Positions 15,203-23,406 of a stretch of 37,215 nt of DNA are shown here, one piece after another. Position numbers and translations under genes: made by a program. Below the pieces are notes generated by a model that was not told the origin of the DNA, did no database searches, and worked only from the letters and a program-made list of their open reading frames with translations. Position 1 is the stretch's first letter. Every line of letters begins with the position of its first letter. Origin of the DNA: an uncultured Coriobacteriaceae bacterium (lineage in GTDB: Bacteria; Actinomycetota; Coriobacteriia; Coriobacteriales; Atopobiaceae); NCBI GenBank assembly GCA_902790135.1, contig CADAQM010000018.1:1-37215 (forward strand), read 5' to 3'.

Positions 15203-16567
15203 ATGGCAATCACCCCCGAGGAGGTCGCCGAGACACTCAGCATGGTCTCGCAGCAGAACCTCGACCTGCGCACCATCACCATGGGCATCTCGCTAGGCGC
15301 CTGCGCCGACGAGAGCATGGACCGCATGTGCACCAAGGTCTACGACCGCATCACGCGCACCGCGGAGCACCTGGTGGAGGTGGCCGACGACCTCGAGCGC
15401 GAGTATGGGATCCCCATCGCCAACAAGCGCGTGTCGGTGACGCCCATCGCGCAGATTGCCGCCGCCTGCCCAGACACGGACCTCACGCCCCTCGCGGTCA
15501 CGCTCGACCGTGCGGCCGAGACCCTGGGTATCGACTTTCTCGGTGGCTTCTCGGCCCTCGTGCAGAAGGGCATGGGCAACGCCGACCGGCGCCTGATCGC
15601 ATCTATCCCAGCGGCGCTGGCCACCACCGAGCGCGTGTGCTCCAGCGTCAACGTGGCTTCCACGCGCGCCGGCATCAACATGGACGCGGTCATGCTCATG
15701 GCTGACACCATCGTCAAGACTGCCGAGGCAACCACCGAGCGCGACTGCTGCGGTGCGGCAAAGCTCGTCGTGTTTGCCAACATGGTCGAGGACTCCCCCT
15801 TCATGGCCGGCGCCATCCACGGCTCCGGCGAGGCTGATGCCGTCATCAACGTCGGCGTCTCTGGGCCGGGCGTCATGGCAGCGGCGCTGCGCCAGCTGCC
15901 CCAGACCGCCAGCCTCATGGACGTTGCCGAGAAGATCAAGGAGACCGCCTTCAAGATCACGCGCGCCGGAGAGCTGATGAGCCGCCAGGCAAGCGCACGC
16001 CTCGGCGTGGAGAAGGGAATCGTCGACCTCTCGCTTGCCCCCACGCCCGCCGCCGGTGACTCCGTTGCGGAGATCCTGGAGATCATCGGCGTCGGTCGCA
16101 CGGGAGGTCCCGGTACCACCTGCGCCCTCGCCCTGCTCAACGATGCCGTCAAGAAGGGCGGCGTCATGGCCAGCTCCAGCGTGGGCGGACTGTCCGGCGC
16201 CTTCATCCCCGTCTCAGAGGACGCGGGCATGATCCGCGCCACCGAGGAGGGCGCCCTCACGCTCGAGAAGCTCGAGGCGATGACCAGCGTCTGCTCGGTC
16301 GGCCTCGACATGATCGCCGTCCCGGGCGACACGACAGCCGAGACCATCGCCGGCCTCATCGCCGACGAGATGGCCATCGGCGTCATCAACACCAAGACCA
16401 CGGCCGTGCGCGTGATCCCGGCCATTGGCCACGACGTGGGCGACACACTGGTCTTTGGTGGGCTTCTCGGCACCGCGCCAGTCATGCCGATCAACCAGTT
16501 CGCCGGCAGCGTCCTAGCACACCGCGGCGGACGCTTCCCCGCCCCGCTCAACTCGCTCAAGAACTAG
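15203..16567 (+). CDS. UPF0210 (DUF711) family protein
   Basis: 454 residues, the expected length for this conserved family. The N-terminus contains [15 protein letters not shown]. Conserved glycine-rich segments follow: [52 protein letters not shown] and [21 protein letters not shown]. The biochemical function of the family is not established. It often accompanies a small ACT-domain protein (UPF0237), which is absent just upstream here. I chose the ATG at 15203 (GAGGA 6 bases upstream) over the ATG at 15185. The next gene starts one base after its stop, so the two are coupled. Confidence 0.92.
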   Translation: MAITPEEVAETLSMVSQQNLDLRTITMGISLGACADESMDRMCTKVYDRITRTAEHLVEVADDLEREYGIPIANKRVSVTPIAQIAAACPDTDLTPLAVTLDRAAETLGIDFLGGFSALVQKGMGNADRRLIASIPAALATTERVCSSVNVASTRAGINMDAVMLMADTIVKTAEATTERDCCGAAKLVVFANMVEDSPFMAGAIHGSGEADAVINVGVSGPGVMAAALRQLPQTASLMDVAEKIKETAFKITRAGELMSRQASARLGVEKGIVDLSLAPTPAAGDSVAEILEIIGVGRTGGPGTTCALALLNDAVKKGGVMASSSVGGLSGAFIPVSEDAGMIRATEEGALTLEKLEAMTSVCSVGLDMIAVPGDTTAETIAGLIADEMAIGVINTKTTAVRVIPAIGHDVGDTLVFGGLLGTAPVMPINQFAGSVLAHRGGRFPAPLNSLKN

Positions 16568-16568
16568 C

Positions 16569-17597
16569 ATGTCGCTTCGGCAGACATCCACGCAGGCCAT
16601 CGTCAGCGCCGTCAGCCTCGCGCTGGGCTTTGCGGTAACCCCCGTCTTCTCGCGATGCATCGGCGACGACACGAGACCCGCCGTCGCCACGGTGGACCCG
16701 TCAACGCTGCGTACGAGCATTGGCGAGACGTCGCAGGACCTCACGGAGGACGGCGTCGACGATGCCGTGAGCTCCACGGCATCCATCGAGCGCAGCCTCT
16801 CCCTTGACGGGCTCGCGCACAAGGTCTCAGTCACGGGCTCCACCGCAAGCGACAAGAGGCTGCGGAAGCAACTCGAGGACTTCCGGAGCACGATTGGCGC
16901 CTTTGAGGAGAAGGGCGGCAAAGTTGCCGTCGTCATTCGATGCCTGGACAGCGATGGCGTAATCACCTACAACCCAGACGAGCTCATGTATCCCGCAAGC
17001 TCCATCAAGGGGCCATACGTCATCAGCCTGTACCAGGCCTTGGACAAGGGCACGCTCAAGGGCGGAGGCACCGACAAGGAGAAGGCCGAGACCCTCTCGG
17101 GCCTCGCAAAGCCGGCCATCATCAGGTCGGACAACGAGTCCTACATCAGCCTACATGACATCTTTGGCGGCGAGGTCTTTGCCAACTGGTGCGTCGAGCA
17201 GGGCATCTGCGAGGCCAAGTCGGATGCCTACGAGCGCCTCTGTTGCAGGACAACCCACTACCCCTTTGTCACGTGCAACGAGCTTGCCAACATGTGGCAG
17301 GCCAGCCATGGGTATCTCACCTCAAAGGGCGACAGGGCCCGCGAGCTGCGCGACTTCTTTGAGAAGCGCGACGAGTCACCCCTGCGCGAGGGGGTGAGCC
17401 CCGATGCCACGACCCTCGCGAAGGCGGGATGGTTCCCCCTGGACACCTATGAGGAGCTTGCCGCAACCGTCGACGCCGGCATCGTGGCGGAGGACGGCCG
17501 TACCTACGTCGTGGCCATCATGACCAACGCGCCTGCCGACCTCGACAAGCTGGCATCGATGGTGCCCGGCATCTGGTCCGCGCACAACGCCCTCTAG
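16569..17597 (+). CDS. Class-A beta-lactamase-like serine hydrolase, probably exported
   Basis: 342 residues. The N-terminus has a short hydrophobic stretch (residues about 9-27) that may act as a signal or anchor, followed by a 75-residue low-complexity linker. The catalytic domain shows the penicillin-recognising fold landmarks: SxxK as PASSIKGPYV (Ser144, Lys147), SDN at 187-189, and KAG at 285-287 where KTG is usual. I could not place the class A glutamate that deacylates beta-lactams. It may be a peptidoglycan or ester hydrolase rather than a true resistance enzyme. It follows the UPF0210 gene by one base with no strong Shine-Dalgarno, suggesting translational coupling. It converges on murB, a cell-wall gene. 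Confidence 0.78.
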   Translation: MSLRQTSTQAIVSAVSLALGFAVTPVFSRCIGDDTRPAVATVDPSTLRTSIGETSQDLTEDGVDDAVSSTASIERSLSLDGLAHKVSVTGSTASDKRLRKQLEDFRSTIGAFEEKGGKVAVVIRCLDSDGVITYNPDELMYPASSIKGPYVISLYQALDKGTLKGGGTDKEKAETLSGLAKPAIIRSDNESYISLHDIFGGEVFANWCVEQGICEAKSDAYERLCCRTTHYPFVTCNELANMWQASHGYLTSKGDRARELRDFFEKRDESPLREGVSPDATTLAKAGWFPLDTYEELAATVDAGIVAEDGRTYVVAIMTNAPADLDKLASMVPGIWSAHNAL

Positions 17598-17616
17598 CTT
17601 GGTTTTTCCAGCGGCA

Positions 17617-18540
17617 CTACGGGAGGAAGCGCACCTCGGGCTCGAGGCGCACGCCAAACTGACGCTCCACCTCGTCCTGCACATGCTCGATCACAGCGTG
17701 TACGTCAGCCGCAGTCGCACCGCCCAGATTGACCACGAAGCCGGCGTGCTTCTTGGACACGGCCGCGCCACCCACCTGGTAGCCCTGCAGCCCGGCATCC
17801 ATGATGAGCTTGCCGGCAAAGTAGCCCTCGGGGCGCTTGAAGGTGGAGCCTGCGCTCGGCTTGTCGAGCGGCTGCTTGCTCTCGCGCTTGTGGGTCAGCT
17901 CGTCCATGCGCGCGCGGATGGTGTCTGAGTCACCCTTGCGCAGGGCAAACGTGGCGGTAAGCACCACAAGGCCCTCGTCGCGGATGCGGCTCGCACGATA
18001 GCCCAGGGCGAGGTCCGCCACGCCTATGGTCTCGAGCGTACCATCCTGCTTGAGGACACGCACGCACTTGAGGACGTCGGCAATGCAGCCGTCATAGGCA
18101 CCAGCGTTCATGAAGCAGGCGCCGCCGATGGTGCCGGGGATGCCGCAGGCAAACTCGAGGCCCGTCAGACCCAGCTCACAGGCCATCTCCGACGCCTCGC
18201 GCAGGGAGACGCCCGCCTGGCAGGTAATCTCGGTCCCGTCGATGGACACGTTGGTGAAGCCGTCGGCCAGGCCGACGATCACGCCGCGGTATCCATCGTC
18301 AGAGACGAGCAGGTCGGAGCCGTTGCCCAGCACGAAGAAGGGCACCTCCGCCTCACGGCATGCCGCGATGACCTCGCGCACCTCGTCGGAATCCTCGGGC
18401 ACCACGTACACGTCGGCCGGACCGCCGATCTCAAAGGTGGTGTGCTCGGACAGGGGCTCGTCGAGGTTCACGTTGTCCTCGCCCACAATCTGGCGCAGGC
18501 GCCAGACCAACTCCGTGCGTTCTCGGCCGTCTCCGGTCAT
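17617..18540 (-). CDS. murB: UDP-N-acetylenolpyruvoylglucosamine reductase
   Basis: 307 residues, typical for the short type II MurB. FAD-dependent enzyme converting UDP-GlcNAc-enolpyruvate to UDP-MurNAc with NADPH in peptidoglycan precursor synthesis. The FAD-binding segment reads NTTFEIGGPADVYV in family terms (here HTTFEIGGPADVYV), then FVLGNGSDLLV and GIPGTIGG. The catalytic arginine lies in GYRASR, the catalytic serine in SAGSTFKRP near residue 232, and the terminal glutamate in LEPEVRFL. Its stop is 20 bp from the convergent serine hydrolase. Upstream is a 361-bp region shared with the riboflavin transporter on the other strand. Confidence 0.96.
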   Translation of the reverse strand: MTGDGRERTELVWRLRQIVGEDNVNLDEPLSEHTTFEIGGPADVYVVPEDSDEVREVIAACREAEVPFFVLGNGSDLLVSDDGYRGVIVGLADGFTNVSIDGTEITCQAGVSLREASEMACELGLTGLEFACGIPGTIGGACFMNAGAYDGCIADVLKCVRVLKQDGTLETIGVADLALGYRASRIRDEGLVVLTATFALRKGDSDTIRARMDELTHKRESKQPLDKPSAGSTFKRPEGYFAGKLIMDAGLQGYQVGGAAVSKKHAGFVVNLGGATAADVHAVIEHVQDEVERQFGVRLEPEVRFLP

Positions 18541-18670
18541 GTGCGGATCACGCTCCCCAACGTGTCGTGTTCAGTGATGCTGTCCAGTATAGGCGAGCGT
18601 GCGCCACATAGTCACCTGTGTTGACGAAGTGCACATCGTAAGAGGCAAATGAAACGAAGGGCCATTACGA

Positions 18671-18689
18671 TTTGAGGAGCATCCTCAAA
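18671..18689. promoter_or_regulatory. 19-bp perfect palindrome in the murB/ribU intergenic region
   Basis: TTTGAGGA-GCA-TCCTCAAA is a perfect 8-bp inverted repeat with a 3-base centre. It lies about 130 bp upstream of murB and 75 bp upstream of the FMN riboswitch. It may be a protein operator or a small hairpin; there is no T-tract to make it a terminator. The rest of 18541-18763 shows nothing else I can support. Confidence 0.35.
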
Positions 18690-18763
18690 CTGCACGGGGA
18701 CAACATCTGCCTTGTGGATTGCTTGCACGCAAAGCCCAGAATGTCTATCCTCAGTAAGACATA

Positions 18764-18889
18764 GTTTCAGGGCGGGGTGAGATTCCCCACTGGCGGTATC
18801 GGGACGAGCGTCCCCAAGCCCGCGAACCGCAAGAGCGGCCGACCTGGTGAGACTCCAGGGCCAACGGTTACAGTCCGGATGGGAGAAAC
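18764..18889 (+). promoter_or_regulatory. FMN riboswitch (RFN element)
   Basis: The conserved RFN core is readable in order: TTTCAGGGCGGGGTGAGATT, CCCCACTGGCGGTA, AAGCCCGCGA, GACCTGGTGAGACTCCAGG and GCCAACGGTTACAGTCCGGATG. The closing P1 helix pairs GTTTC (18764-18768) with GAAAC (18885-18889). FMN binding shuts down riboflavin uptake or synthesis genes. The ribU ribosome-binding site GGAGG overlaps or directly abuts the 3' end of P1, and no separate terminator lies between aptamer and start codon. Translational control by Shine-Dalgarno sequestration is therefore more likely than transcriptional attenuation. Confidence 0.96.
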
Positions 18890-18901
18890 GGAGGCGCCAT
18901 T

Positions 18902-19480
18902 ATGGCCACCATCTCAAATTCACGTCATGACACCCATGCCACCACCGCCTCGGGCGGCTGGAGCACCAAGCGCATCGCGACGACCGCGCTCTTCTGCGCC
19001 GTCGCCGCCATCGCCACGCTCTTCATCGAGTTCCCGATTCTGCCGGGCGTGACCTTCCTCAAGTACGACCCCTCCGCCATCGTGGCGCTGGTCGCCGGCT
19101 TTGCCTTTGGCCCCTCGACCGGAGCCATCGTCTCGATCCTCCCCTACCTCGTGCACCTTGCAACCCAGAGCGGCGTCTACGGCGCCTTCATGGCCATCGT
19201 GGCCACGCTCTCGCTGGTTCTGCCCGCGTCCCTGGTCTACCAGCGCAACACCACCTTCAAGGGTGCCATCGCAGGTCTTCTTGTCGGTGCCGTCGTGTGC
19301 ATCGCCGTCACCATTGCGGCCAACATCGTGGTCACCCCGCTCTACATGGGTGCCCCGCGTGAGACGGTCATCGCCATGATCGTGCCGGTGCTCCTGCCCT
19401 TCAACGCGATCAAGGTGGCGCTCAACTGCGTCATCACCGCCCTGGTCTACAAGCCGCTCTCCAAGGCTCTCCAGGACTAG
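18902..19480 (+). CDS. ribU: Riboflavin ECF transporter substrate-binding S component
   Basis: 192 residues, six hydrophobic segments from about residue 25 onward, as in ECF S components. The RibU-type signature FLKYDPSAIVALVAGFAFGP follows the first helix, and the family alanine-rich helix (TTALFCAVAAIATLF) precedes it and is expected to contact EcfT. It binds riboflavin outside the membrane and delivers it when coupled with the energising module. It lies directly behind an FMN riboswitch, which strongly supports riboflavin as substrate. The ATG is preceded by GGAGG. The ATPase and EcfT genes follow in the same operon. Confidence 0.94.
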   Translation: MATISNSRHDTHATTASGGWSTKRIATTALFCAVAAIATLFIEFPILPGVTFLKYDPSAIVALVAGFAFGPSTGAIVSILPYLVHLATQSGVYGAFMAIVATLSLVLPASLVYQRNTTFKGAIAGLLVGAVVCIAVTIAANIVVTPLYMGAPRETVIAMIVPVLLPFNAIKVALNCVITALVYKPLSKALQD

Positions 19481-19494
19481 CCCGGCAGCCTCGC

Positions 19495-21303
19495 ATGGAC
19501 CAGCCCCTGCTCTCACTTGACCACGTAACGCTTCGCTACGAGCACGGCATTCAGGCGCTCGACGATGTCAGCCTGAACATCGCCGCAGGTGAGCGCATAT
19601 GCGTGCTCGGTCCCAACGGATCGGGCAAATCGACGCTCGCCTCCATCCTCTGTGGACTTCTGGCGCCCGACGAGGGAACCGTCGAGCTTCTGGGCGAGCG
19701 CGTCTTTGACGAGCAGGGTATCGACTTCGAGGCGTATCGGCGGGTGAGGCGCAGCCTAGGCCTGGTGTTCCAGAACCCCGACGACCAGATCGTGACCTCA
19801 GTCGTCGAGGAGGACATCGCCTTTGGTCCCGAGAACCTGGGCGTCCCCTCCGATGAGATTGGCGTGCGCGTGGCGCGCGAGCTGCACCGCGTGGCGCTCG
19901 ACCGATACGCCAAGGCCGACCCCAACAACCTCTCTGGTGGCCAGAAGCAGCGCGTAGCCATCGCCGGCGCGCTTGCCATGGAGCCCCAGGTACTGGTCCT
20001 CGATGAGCCGGGCGCCCTGCTCGACGTGCGCGGCCGTCGCGGCATCATGCGCGTGATGGACCAGCTTCACGAGGCAGGCACGACCATCGTGCATGTGACG
20101 CACTTCATGGAGGAGGCGCTCGCGGCCGACCGCGTGGTGGTGCTCGCCAAGGGCCGCCTCGTCCTCGAGGGCAAGCCCGCGGAGGTCTTCTCCCACGGGA
20201 ACAAGCTGACCGAGCTCGGACTCGAGGAGCCCTTCTGCGCCCGTCTCGCCGAGGCGCTTCGCGCAAAGGGAGTCAACATCCCTTGGACCTGCGACGAGGG
20301 CGAGCTTCTGGCATCGCTCTCGCGCACGGCCGCAGCGGGGACCCCCTCCAAGGACCCTCGCGAGGTGGACTGCTCGACAATGTCTGGCGGGAGCGATAAC
20401 CCAAGCGAGCGAAGCGAGAGCGCCATCCGGTCGACGGGACTCACCTACTCCTATGGCGACACCGACGCCCGCGAGGCGCGCCATCCCGCCCTCGACGACG
20501 TCTCCTTCGCCATCCCGCGCGGATCGTTCACCACCATCGTCGGTCAGACGGGGTCGGGCAAGTCGACCCTGGTGCGCCTGCTCTGCGCCCTTGAGACCCC
20601 CGATGCCGGACGCCTTGTGGTAGAGGGCATAGACACCTCCGATCGCAGGCGGCGGCGCCAGCTCCACGGCCGCATCGGCTACGTGATGCAGCATCCCGAG
20701 CGCCAGCTCTTTGCCGAGACCGTGCTCGAGGACGTGGCCTACGGGCCCACCAACCTGCGGCTACCACCAGCCGAGATCGAGCGGCGCTGTGCTAACGCCC
20801 TCGCGCAAGTAGGGCTGACCGGCCGCGAGCAGGCCTCCCCCTTCCACCTCTCCGGCGGACAGCAGCGCCTCTGTGCGCTGGCGGGCATCCTCGCCATGGA
20901 GCCTGACGTCCTCGTCCTCGACGAGCCCATGGCCGGCCTCGACCCGCACGGTCGCACCCAGCTGCGCGACATCATCGCACGCATCAACGCGCAGGGCACC
21001 ACCGTCGTCCAGGTAACCCACTCTATGAACGACGCGGCAACCTCGCAGCAGGTCATCGTCCTCAACGAGGGCAAGCTGCTCATGCAAGGCGCACCCGAGG
21101 AGGTCTTCACCGCGGACACCCGTGACGCGCTGCATACGAGCGGTCTTGGCCTACCCGACGCCCTCACCTGGGCACTTCGCCTGGAGGCGAATGGCCTCGC
21201 AGGACTTGGGTCGCCCCTCACGCTCGGAGCCCTCGTGGATGCCCTGGTCGCAGAGGCGTCCCCGGCACCCGAGCCCGAGGAGGTGAGCGCTCGTGGCCTT
21301 TAG
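19495..21303 (+). CDS. Fused EcfA-EcfA' double ABC ATPase of the ECF transporter
   Basis: 602 residues carrying two complete ABC domains. The first has Walker A GPNGSGKST near residue 39, Q-loop FQNPDDQ, signature LSGGQKQR and Walker B VLVLDEPGALLD. The second, after a roughly 70-residue linker, has Walker A GQTGSGKST near residue 350, QHPERQ, signature LSGGQQRL and Walker B VLVLDEPMAGLD. Domain 1 has GALLD where DPT/AGLD is usual, so the two sites are not identical. The FQNPDDQ and QHPERQ segments are typical of ECF ATPases. The start is 15 bp after ribU, and its stop overlaps the GTG start of ecfT by 11 bp. Most ECF modules use separate A and A' genes, so the fusion is notable. Confidence 0.93.
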   Translation: MDQPLLSLDHVTLRYEHGIQALDDVSLNIAAGERICVLGPNGSGKSTLASILCGLLAPDEGTVELLGERVFDEQGIDFEAYRRVRRSLGLVFQNPDDQIVTSVVEEDIAFGPENLGVPSDEIGVRVARELHRVALDRYAKADPNNLSGGQKQRVAIAGALAMEPQVLVLDEPGALLDVRGRRGIMRVMDQLHEAGTTIVHVTHFMEEALAADRVVVLAKGRLVLEGKPAEVFSHGNKLTELGLEEPFCARLAEALRAKGVNIPWTCDEGELLASLSRTAAAGTPSKDPREVDCSTMSGGSDNPSERSESAIRSTGLTYSYGDTDAREARHPALDDVSFAIPRGSFTTIVGQTGSGKSTLVRLLCALETPDAGRLVVEGIDTSDRRRRRQLHGRIGYVMQHPERQLFAETVLEDVAYGPTNLRLPPAEIERRCANALAQVGLTGREQASPFHLSGGQQRLCALAGILAMEPDVLVLDEPMAGLDPHGRTQLRDIIARINAQGTTVVQVTHSMNDAATSQQVIVLNEGKLLMQGAPEEVFTADTRDALHTSGLGLPDALTWALRLEANGLAGLGSPLTLGALVDALVAEASPAPEPEEVSARGL

Positions 21304-22093
21304 GATCTCTCTCGGCAGCTACGTGCCGGCGGACTCCGTCCTGCACCGCCTTGACCCGCGCAGCAAGATCGTCTGCGGCCTGGCCATCATGGTGTCGGTC
21401 TTCTTCATCCGCACGCCGCTGCAGCTCGCGTTTGGCTGGCTCGTCGCGCTGGGTCTGGTGCTGATGTCGCATCTCCCCACGGGCAAGGTTCTGAGCTCGA
21501 TCAAGCCCGTGATCATGGTGCTGCTCGTGCTCTCCGTCTTCAACCTGCTGCTCGTGAACACCGGCACCACGCTCGTAGCCGCAGGCCCGTTGCGCATCAC
21601 CACCGGGGGCCTCTGGGCAGCCGTCAACTACAGCCTGCGCCTGGTGGTTGCCGTCATCGCGGCGACGCTTATCCTGCTCACCACCACACCGACGCAGCTT
21701 ACCGATGCCTTCGACGCCCTGATGTCACCGCTCACACGCATCGGCCTGCCCGGCCACGAGATAGCAATGGTCTTCTCGCTCATGCTGCGCTTCATTCCCA
21801 CCATCGCCGACGAGGCCTCCGCCATTCTCGACGCGCAGACCGCCCGTGGCGGCGCGCTGGCAGAGGGCTCGCTCGTCGACAGGGTGCGCTCGGTCATACC
21901 CATCGTGATCGCACTGCTTGCAAGCTCGCTGCGCCACGCCAACGGCCTCTCGCGCGCACTCGATGCCCGCTGCTACGAGGGCGGCGCGACACGCAGCCAC
22001 TGGCATCCGCTCGAGCTGCACGCCCGAGACGGAGTTGCCGTGGCGTTTACCTGCGTATATGTGGTTGCCCTGCTTGCTCTGGGCGGCCTGTAG
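21293..22093 (+). CDS. ecfT: ECF transporter transmembrane component EcfT
   Basis: 266 residues with several hydrophobic segments and the EcfT N-terminal landmark SVLHRLDPRSKIVCGLA. The coupling-helix motif RG appears as AQTARGGAL near residue 182 and as SRALDARCYEGGA near 222, corresponding to the two Ala-Arg-Gly-type motifs that contact the ATPases. It transmits ATP hydrolysis to the S component. The GTG start at 21293 lies inside the ATPase gene, with GAGGAGG upstream, so translation is coupled. Together with ribU and the fused ATPase it completes a self-sufficient importer. Confidence 0.92.
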   Translation: MAFRISLGSYVPADSVLHRLDPRSKIVCGLAIMVSVFFIRTPLQLAFGWLVALGLVLMSHLPTGKVLSSIKPVIMVLLVLSVFNLLLVNTGTTLVAAGPLRITTGGLWAAVNYSLRLVVAVIAATLILLTTTPTQLTDAFDALMSPLTRIGLPGHEIAMVFSLMLRFIPTIADEASAILDAQTARGGALAEGSLVDRVRSVIPIVIALLASSLRHANGLSRALDARCYEGGATRSHWHPLELHARDGVAVAFTCVYVVALLALGGL

Positions 22094-22110
22094 GGCGCTT
22101 GCCCAAAGCC

Positions 22111-22512
22111 CTAGCGACTGCGATTAGCCTCGAGGGGAGTCTCGTCCAGGCCAGGCAGAACCTCGACCCAGCAGCCATCGGGATCGGCGACAAAGTACAG
22201 GCCCATGCGCGGGTTCTCCTTGACGATGCAGCCCATCTCCTCGTGAAGCGCGTGGTAGGCGTCGTAGTCGTCCACACGCACCGCGATGTGCGTGTCGCCG
22301 TTGCCGTTGTCGTAGGTGCCGTCAAAACCGTTGTTCCAGGTGAGTTCTAACTCGAAGTCGGTCTCGTCGTTTCCGATGAAGACGATGAGCCAGCTGCCGT
22401 CCTCGGGACCCTTGCGACGGCGCTCCTTGAGCCCAAAGGCCTTCTCGTAGAACGCGAGGGTCGCATCGAGATCGTAGACGTGAGTGTTGCGGTGGATGAC
22501 CTTTGCGCGCAT
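22111..22512 (-). CDS. gloA: Lactoylglutathione lyase/glyoxalase I family protein (VOC)
   Basis: 133 residues, typical of bacterial GlxI. By analogy with the E. coli enzyme the metal ligands are His7, Glu56 (in LELTWN), His75 (in THIAVRV) and Glu117 (in CWVEVLPG), all present. It isomerises the hemithioacetal of methylglyoxal and a thiol; in this lineage the thiol may not be glutathione, so the in vivo substrate is uncertain. I chose the ATG at 22512 (AGAGG upstream) rather than the far start at 22584, because the family sequence begins with MRAKVIH. It converges on ecfT. Confidence 0.9.
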   Translation of the reverse strand: MRAKVIHRNTHVYDLDATLAFYEKAFGLKERRRKGPEDGSWLIVFIGNDETDFELELTWNNGFDGTYDNGNGDTHIAVRVDDYDAYHALHEEMGCIVKENPRMGLYFVADPDGCWVEVLPGLDETPLEANRSR

Positions 22513-22616
22513 GGGAAACCTCTTCTTGGTAGGTGCGTCTTTGCCTATACCAGCAAGTTTATCGTCTCGCGGCCATCTCCGCATATGATGTGACAGCGAC
22601 CTGTCCCCTTGTCAGA

Positions 22617-23219
22617 CTAGCCAAACATGGTCAGGGTCATGAGGGCAGAGAGCACCATCATGAGCGCCACGCCCGCCGCGGCACCCGCCGCCATCTTGAG
22701 CGCGATGCGTGCCGCCTTGGGGATCCTGCGCTCGCGCGAGATCTGGTCGGGGTCGGCACCCTCCATGAAGGCCTGCACCTCGCGAATCGTATCGATGTCG
22801 TAGCGGCGCTCGATGCGCTCGGCAATGAAGGACACAGCCACGCTTGCCACGAGCACCAGCACCGCAATCGCGTAGAGCGGCGAGTGCAGGTCTTCTCCCC
22901 GCGCAACCAGAATGGCCATCATGACTGCCCCGAGCAGGATGAGGCCCACCGCCGCAGCCATGCTCATCCTAATCTTATACCGCTCCAGCTCGTAGTTCTC
23001 GATCGCCTTGCTCATCGTCTCCGCATCTCCTCTCACCAGAGAATCCACGGACACGTCAAAGAGGTTGCTCATCAGAAGCAGGCTCTGCACGTCGGGACAG
23101 GTCTTGCCAGTCTCCCAATTGCTGACCGTCTGACGCGACACGAAGATCTGTCGGGCAAGCTCCTCCTGCGAGATGCCCGTGCGTTCGCGCTCTTCCCGTA
23201 TGCGCTTGCTGACTTCCAT
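22617..23219 (-). CDS. XRE-type HTH regulator with C-terminal membrane segments
   Basis: 200 residues. The N-terminal 65 residues form a Cro/CI helix-turn-helix (ISQEELARQIFVSRQTVSNW and CPDVQSLLLMSNLFDVSVD). After a short linker come three hydrophobic helices at about residues 87-106, 114-133 and 172-198. This arrangement is common in Firmicutes and Actinobacteria as a membrane-tethered regulator of unknown signal; targets cannot be inferred here. It lies between gloA (104 bp downstream) and purL (187 bp upstream), all on the minus strand. The purL terminator makes it a separate unit. Confidence 0.88.
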   Translation of the reverse strand: MEVSKRIREERERTGISQEELARQIFVSRQTVSNWETGKTCPDVQSLLLMSNLFDVSVDSLVRGDAETMSKAIENYELERYKIRMSMAAAVGLILLGAVMMAILVARGEDLHSPLYAIAVLVLVASVAVSFIAERIERRYDIDTIREVQAFMEGADPDQISRERRIPKAARIALKMAAGAAAGVALMMVLSALMTLTMFG

Positions 23220-23366
23220 GCGAGACCCCTCTCTGGCACGTCCTTTGGTGAGAGCCTGTCACAGGGCGGGCAGAGGCGCTACCCAAAGGCTTCGACATGT
23301 GGCCCCAGGCACCGTCCAGATGCTGCAAAAAGGATTTGACGGGGCTCTGAGCTGGGCAGATACAAA

Positions 23367-23400
23367 AACGCGCCTCCCCTCTCAAGAAGGGAGGCGCGTT
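23367..23400 (-). terminator. Rho-independent terminator of purL
   Basis: A 12-bp perfect GC-rich stem (AACGCGCCTCCC with GGGAGGCGCGTT) and 10-base loop. On the minus strand it is followed by a run of T residues (TTTTT including the stem end) and GTATC. It starts 7 bp after the purL stop. This is a classical terminator. Confidence 0.92.
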
Positions 23401-23406
23401 CTGGCA

